DNA of 15,395 nt, from the NCBI GenBank assembly GCA_003694825.1, contig RFJS01000242.1, forward strand, positions 1 to 15,395, in the 5' to 3' direction. Positions 13,881 through 15,395 of the stretch are shown piece by piece. Under the pieces are notes generated by a model. That model did not search any database, was not told the origin of the DNA, and saw only the letters and a list, made by a program, of their open reading frames with translations. The position numbers and the translations under genes are program-made. Origin of the DNA: Verrucomicrobiota bacterium (GTDB lineage Bacteria > Verrucomicrobiota > Verrucomicrobiia > Opitutales > Opitutaceae). How positions within the stretch are numbered: the first letter of the stretch is position 1; each line of letters opens with the position of its first letter.

Positions 13881-15362
13881 GTGTCCTCCGTGGTTTCCAA
13901 CAACATTTCCGGCGAATACGAAGCCGTCATCGGGCTCGAAGTGCACGTGCAGATCCGCACGCGTTCGAAGATGTTTACGCGTGTGCCGACCGGGTTTGGC
14001 GAGCCGCCGAACACGCTCGTCGATCCGGTGGTGCTCGGACTGCCGGGCGCGCTGCCGGTGATGAACAAGGCCGCGCTCGATGCCATCATCCTCACCGGGC
14101 TCATGTTCGAGTGCGACATCGCGCCCGTCTGCAAGTGGGACCGGAAGAACTACTTCTATCCCGACAGCCCCAAGAACTACCAGATCTCGCAATACGACAT
14201 GCCGATCTGCGCGAACGGGCGCGTCGAGATCGAGCTGCCCGGGCCCTCGCGCAACGTTATGGGACCGCACCGCCACGTGCGGCTCACGCGCATCCATCTC
14301 GAGGAGGATGTCGGCAAGCTCAACCACTTCGCCAACGACAGCCTGGTGGATCTCAACCGCGCGGGGACTCCGCTCGTGGAGATCGTCACCGAGCCGGACA
14401 TGCACACCGCCGACGAGGTGTTCGCCTTTCTCACGGCACTGCGCCAGGCGATGGTTGCGGCGGGCATCTCCGACTGCGACATGGAGAAGGGGCAGATGCG
14501 CTGTGACGCCAACATCAGCGTGCGGCCGGTTGGCCAGCAGACCCTGGGGACAAAGGTGGAGCTGAAAAATCTCAACTCCATCAGCGGTGTTCGCAATGGA
14601 GTCGACTACGAGATCCGCCGGCAGATCGCCGCCTTGCAGCGGGGGGAAACCATCGTGCAGGAGACGCGGCGGTTCGACATGGAGGCGCTGATCTCCACGC
14701 CCATGCGCACCAAGGAGGAGGCGCACGATTACCGCTACTTTCCGGATCCGGACCTGATGCCGGTGCGCGTCGACCAGGCCTGGCTCGATCGTCTCCGCGC
14801 CCGGGTGCCGGAGCTGGCTTTCGACAAACAGCGGCGCTTTTTCGAGCAATACAAGCTCCCGTATACGATCACCTCGGTTCTCGTGCCGGACCGCGCGCTC
14901 AGCGATTGGTTCGAGGCCGCCGTTGACGGCCATGTCGAGCGGGCGCAGGCCATTGCCAACTGGATCGTCAACGACCTGCTTCGCGAGCTGGCGGCCACGG
15001 GGCAGACGCTTGCCGATTGCCGTATCCAGCCGTCGCATATCGCCGGGCTCGTGGAAGCGCAGGAGTCCGGTGTGATCTCCAGCAAGATCGCCCGCGAGGT
15101 ATTTGCCGAGATGTTCCAGACCGGCGAGAGCGCGGCCGAGGTGATCGAGCGCAAGGGCCTGCGGCAGACTTCGGATACGGCCGAGCTGGAGAAGTGGTGC
15201 GCCGAGGCGATCGCCGGCAAGCCGCAATCGGTGGCCGATTTCAAGGCTGGCAACGAGAAGGCCATCAACGCGTTCAAGGGGCCGGTCATGAAGGCGAGCC
15301 GCGGCAAGGCGAACCCGAAACTCGTCGACGAGATCCTCCGGCGGATGCTCGCCGAGATGTAG
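13881..15362 (+). CDS. gatB: Asp/Glu-tRNA amidotransferase subunit B
   Basis: The tRNA-binding and transamidating subunit (493 residues, normal length). It phosphorylates Glu- or Asp-tRNA with ATP and replaces the acyl phosphate with ammonia delivered from GatA. Family signatures are YEAVIGLEVHVQ (13-24), DRKNYFYPDSPKNYQISQ (87-104), HVRLTRIHLEED and RCDANISVRP. A helical YqeY-like tail with ISSKIAREVF near the end contacts tRNA. The cysteine zinc motif of some GatBs after the EVHVQ segment is absent (the segment reads MFTRVPTGFGEPPNT). The start is GTG at 13881: an in-frame TGA at 13869-13871 rules out anything earlier. No Shine-Dalgarno sequence is visible. All three Gat subunits are complete. 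Confidence 0.96.
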   Translation: MSSVVSNNISGEYEAVIGLEVHVQIRTRSKMFTRVPTGFGEPPNTLVDPVVLGLPGALPVMNKAALDAIILTGLMFECDIAPVCKWDRKNYFYPDSPKNYQISQYDMPICANGRVEIELPGPSRNVMGPHRHVRLTRIHLEEDVGKLNHFANDSLVDLNRAGTPLVEIVTEPDMHTADEVFAFLTALRQAMVAAGISDCDMEKGQMRCDANISVRPVGQQTLGTKVELKNLNSISGVRNGVDYEIRRQIAALQRGETIVQETRRFDMEALISTPMRTKEEAHDYRYFPDPDLMPVRVDQAWLDRLRARVPELAFDKQRRFFEQYKLPYTITSVLVPDRALSDWFEAAVDGHVERAQAIANWIVNDLLRELAATGQTLADCRIQPSHIAGLVEAQESGVISSKIAREVFAEMFQTGESAAEVIERKGLRQTSDTAELEKWCAEAIAGKPQSVADFKAGNEKAINAFKGPVMKASRGKANPKLVDEILRRMLAEM

Positions 15363-15395
15363 GCGCCCTGCGAGAGAGGGACGGCGGGCGGGAAA

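Noticed and set aside
13833..15227. 464-codon minus-strand open frame inside gatB
   Set aside because: Antisense shadow of intact gatB; no recognisable motifs.
1..15395. CRISPR arrays, insertion sequences, phage genes, toxin-antitoxin or defence systems, tRNA or rRNA genes
   Set aside because: I looked for regularly spaced repeats, transposase-like frames, terminal inverted repeats and RNA-gene-like sequence and saw none. Nearly all of the window is covered by recognised genes.

Overview
The window is GC-rich, single-organism bacterial chromosome and looks like Verrucomicrobiota, most likely Opitutales/Opitutaceae. The best lineage clue is the first gene. It is the 3' part of a large secreted beta-rich protein with MBG and Ig-like domains, and it ends in two tandem copies of a domain (NLSTRG ... 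RAAGPTL ... LADP ... GSRDAALL) that I know mainly from Verrucomicrobia exported proteins. The placement rests on remembered family knowledge, not on a database search.

Layout. Positions 1-1982 (+) hold the truncated exported protein. Convergent to it, 3557-2164 (-) encodes a FucP-type sugar/H+ symporter split by a one-base frameshift near 2480. Next, also on the minus strand, is a compact four-gene cluster read from 7275 down to 3876: an XRE-cupin regulator, a xylose-isomerase-like TIM-barrel protein, a Gfo/Idh/MocA dehydrogenase and an SDR dehydrogenase. It closes with a clear intrinsic terminator at 3835-3803. These genes resemble an uncharacterised oxidation/isomerisation route for a sugar or polyol. 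The regulator probably senses a small ligand through its cupin domain, and the neighbouring transporter is a plausible supplier of substrate.

From 7499 to the right edge everything is on the plus strand and belongs to translation: rpmI, rplT, pheS, pheT, gatC, gatA and gatB. Ribosomal proteins L35 and L20 are followed by both subunits of phenylalanyl-tRNA synthetase and then by all three subunits of the tRNA-dependent amidotransferase. infC, the usual gene ahead of rpmI, is not present. Its place is taken by a 223-bp divergent intergenic region containing an AT-rich stretch.

Regulatory structure of note: an intrinsic terminator sits between rplT and pheS, only about 30 nt before the pheS start. 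It is preceded by a second hairpin whose 3' arm can alternatively pair with the terminator's 5' arm, which is the geometry of an attenuator. There is also a bulged hairpin between rpmI and rplT, an extended -10 motif before gatC, and an imperfect palindrome upstream of the XRE gene. Few of the starts have a recognisable Shine-Dalgarno sequence.

I found no CRISPR array, insertion sequence, tRNA, rRNA or defence system. The most interesting items are the putative pheST attenuator, the undefined sugar cluster and the frameshifted transporter.
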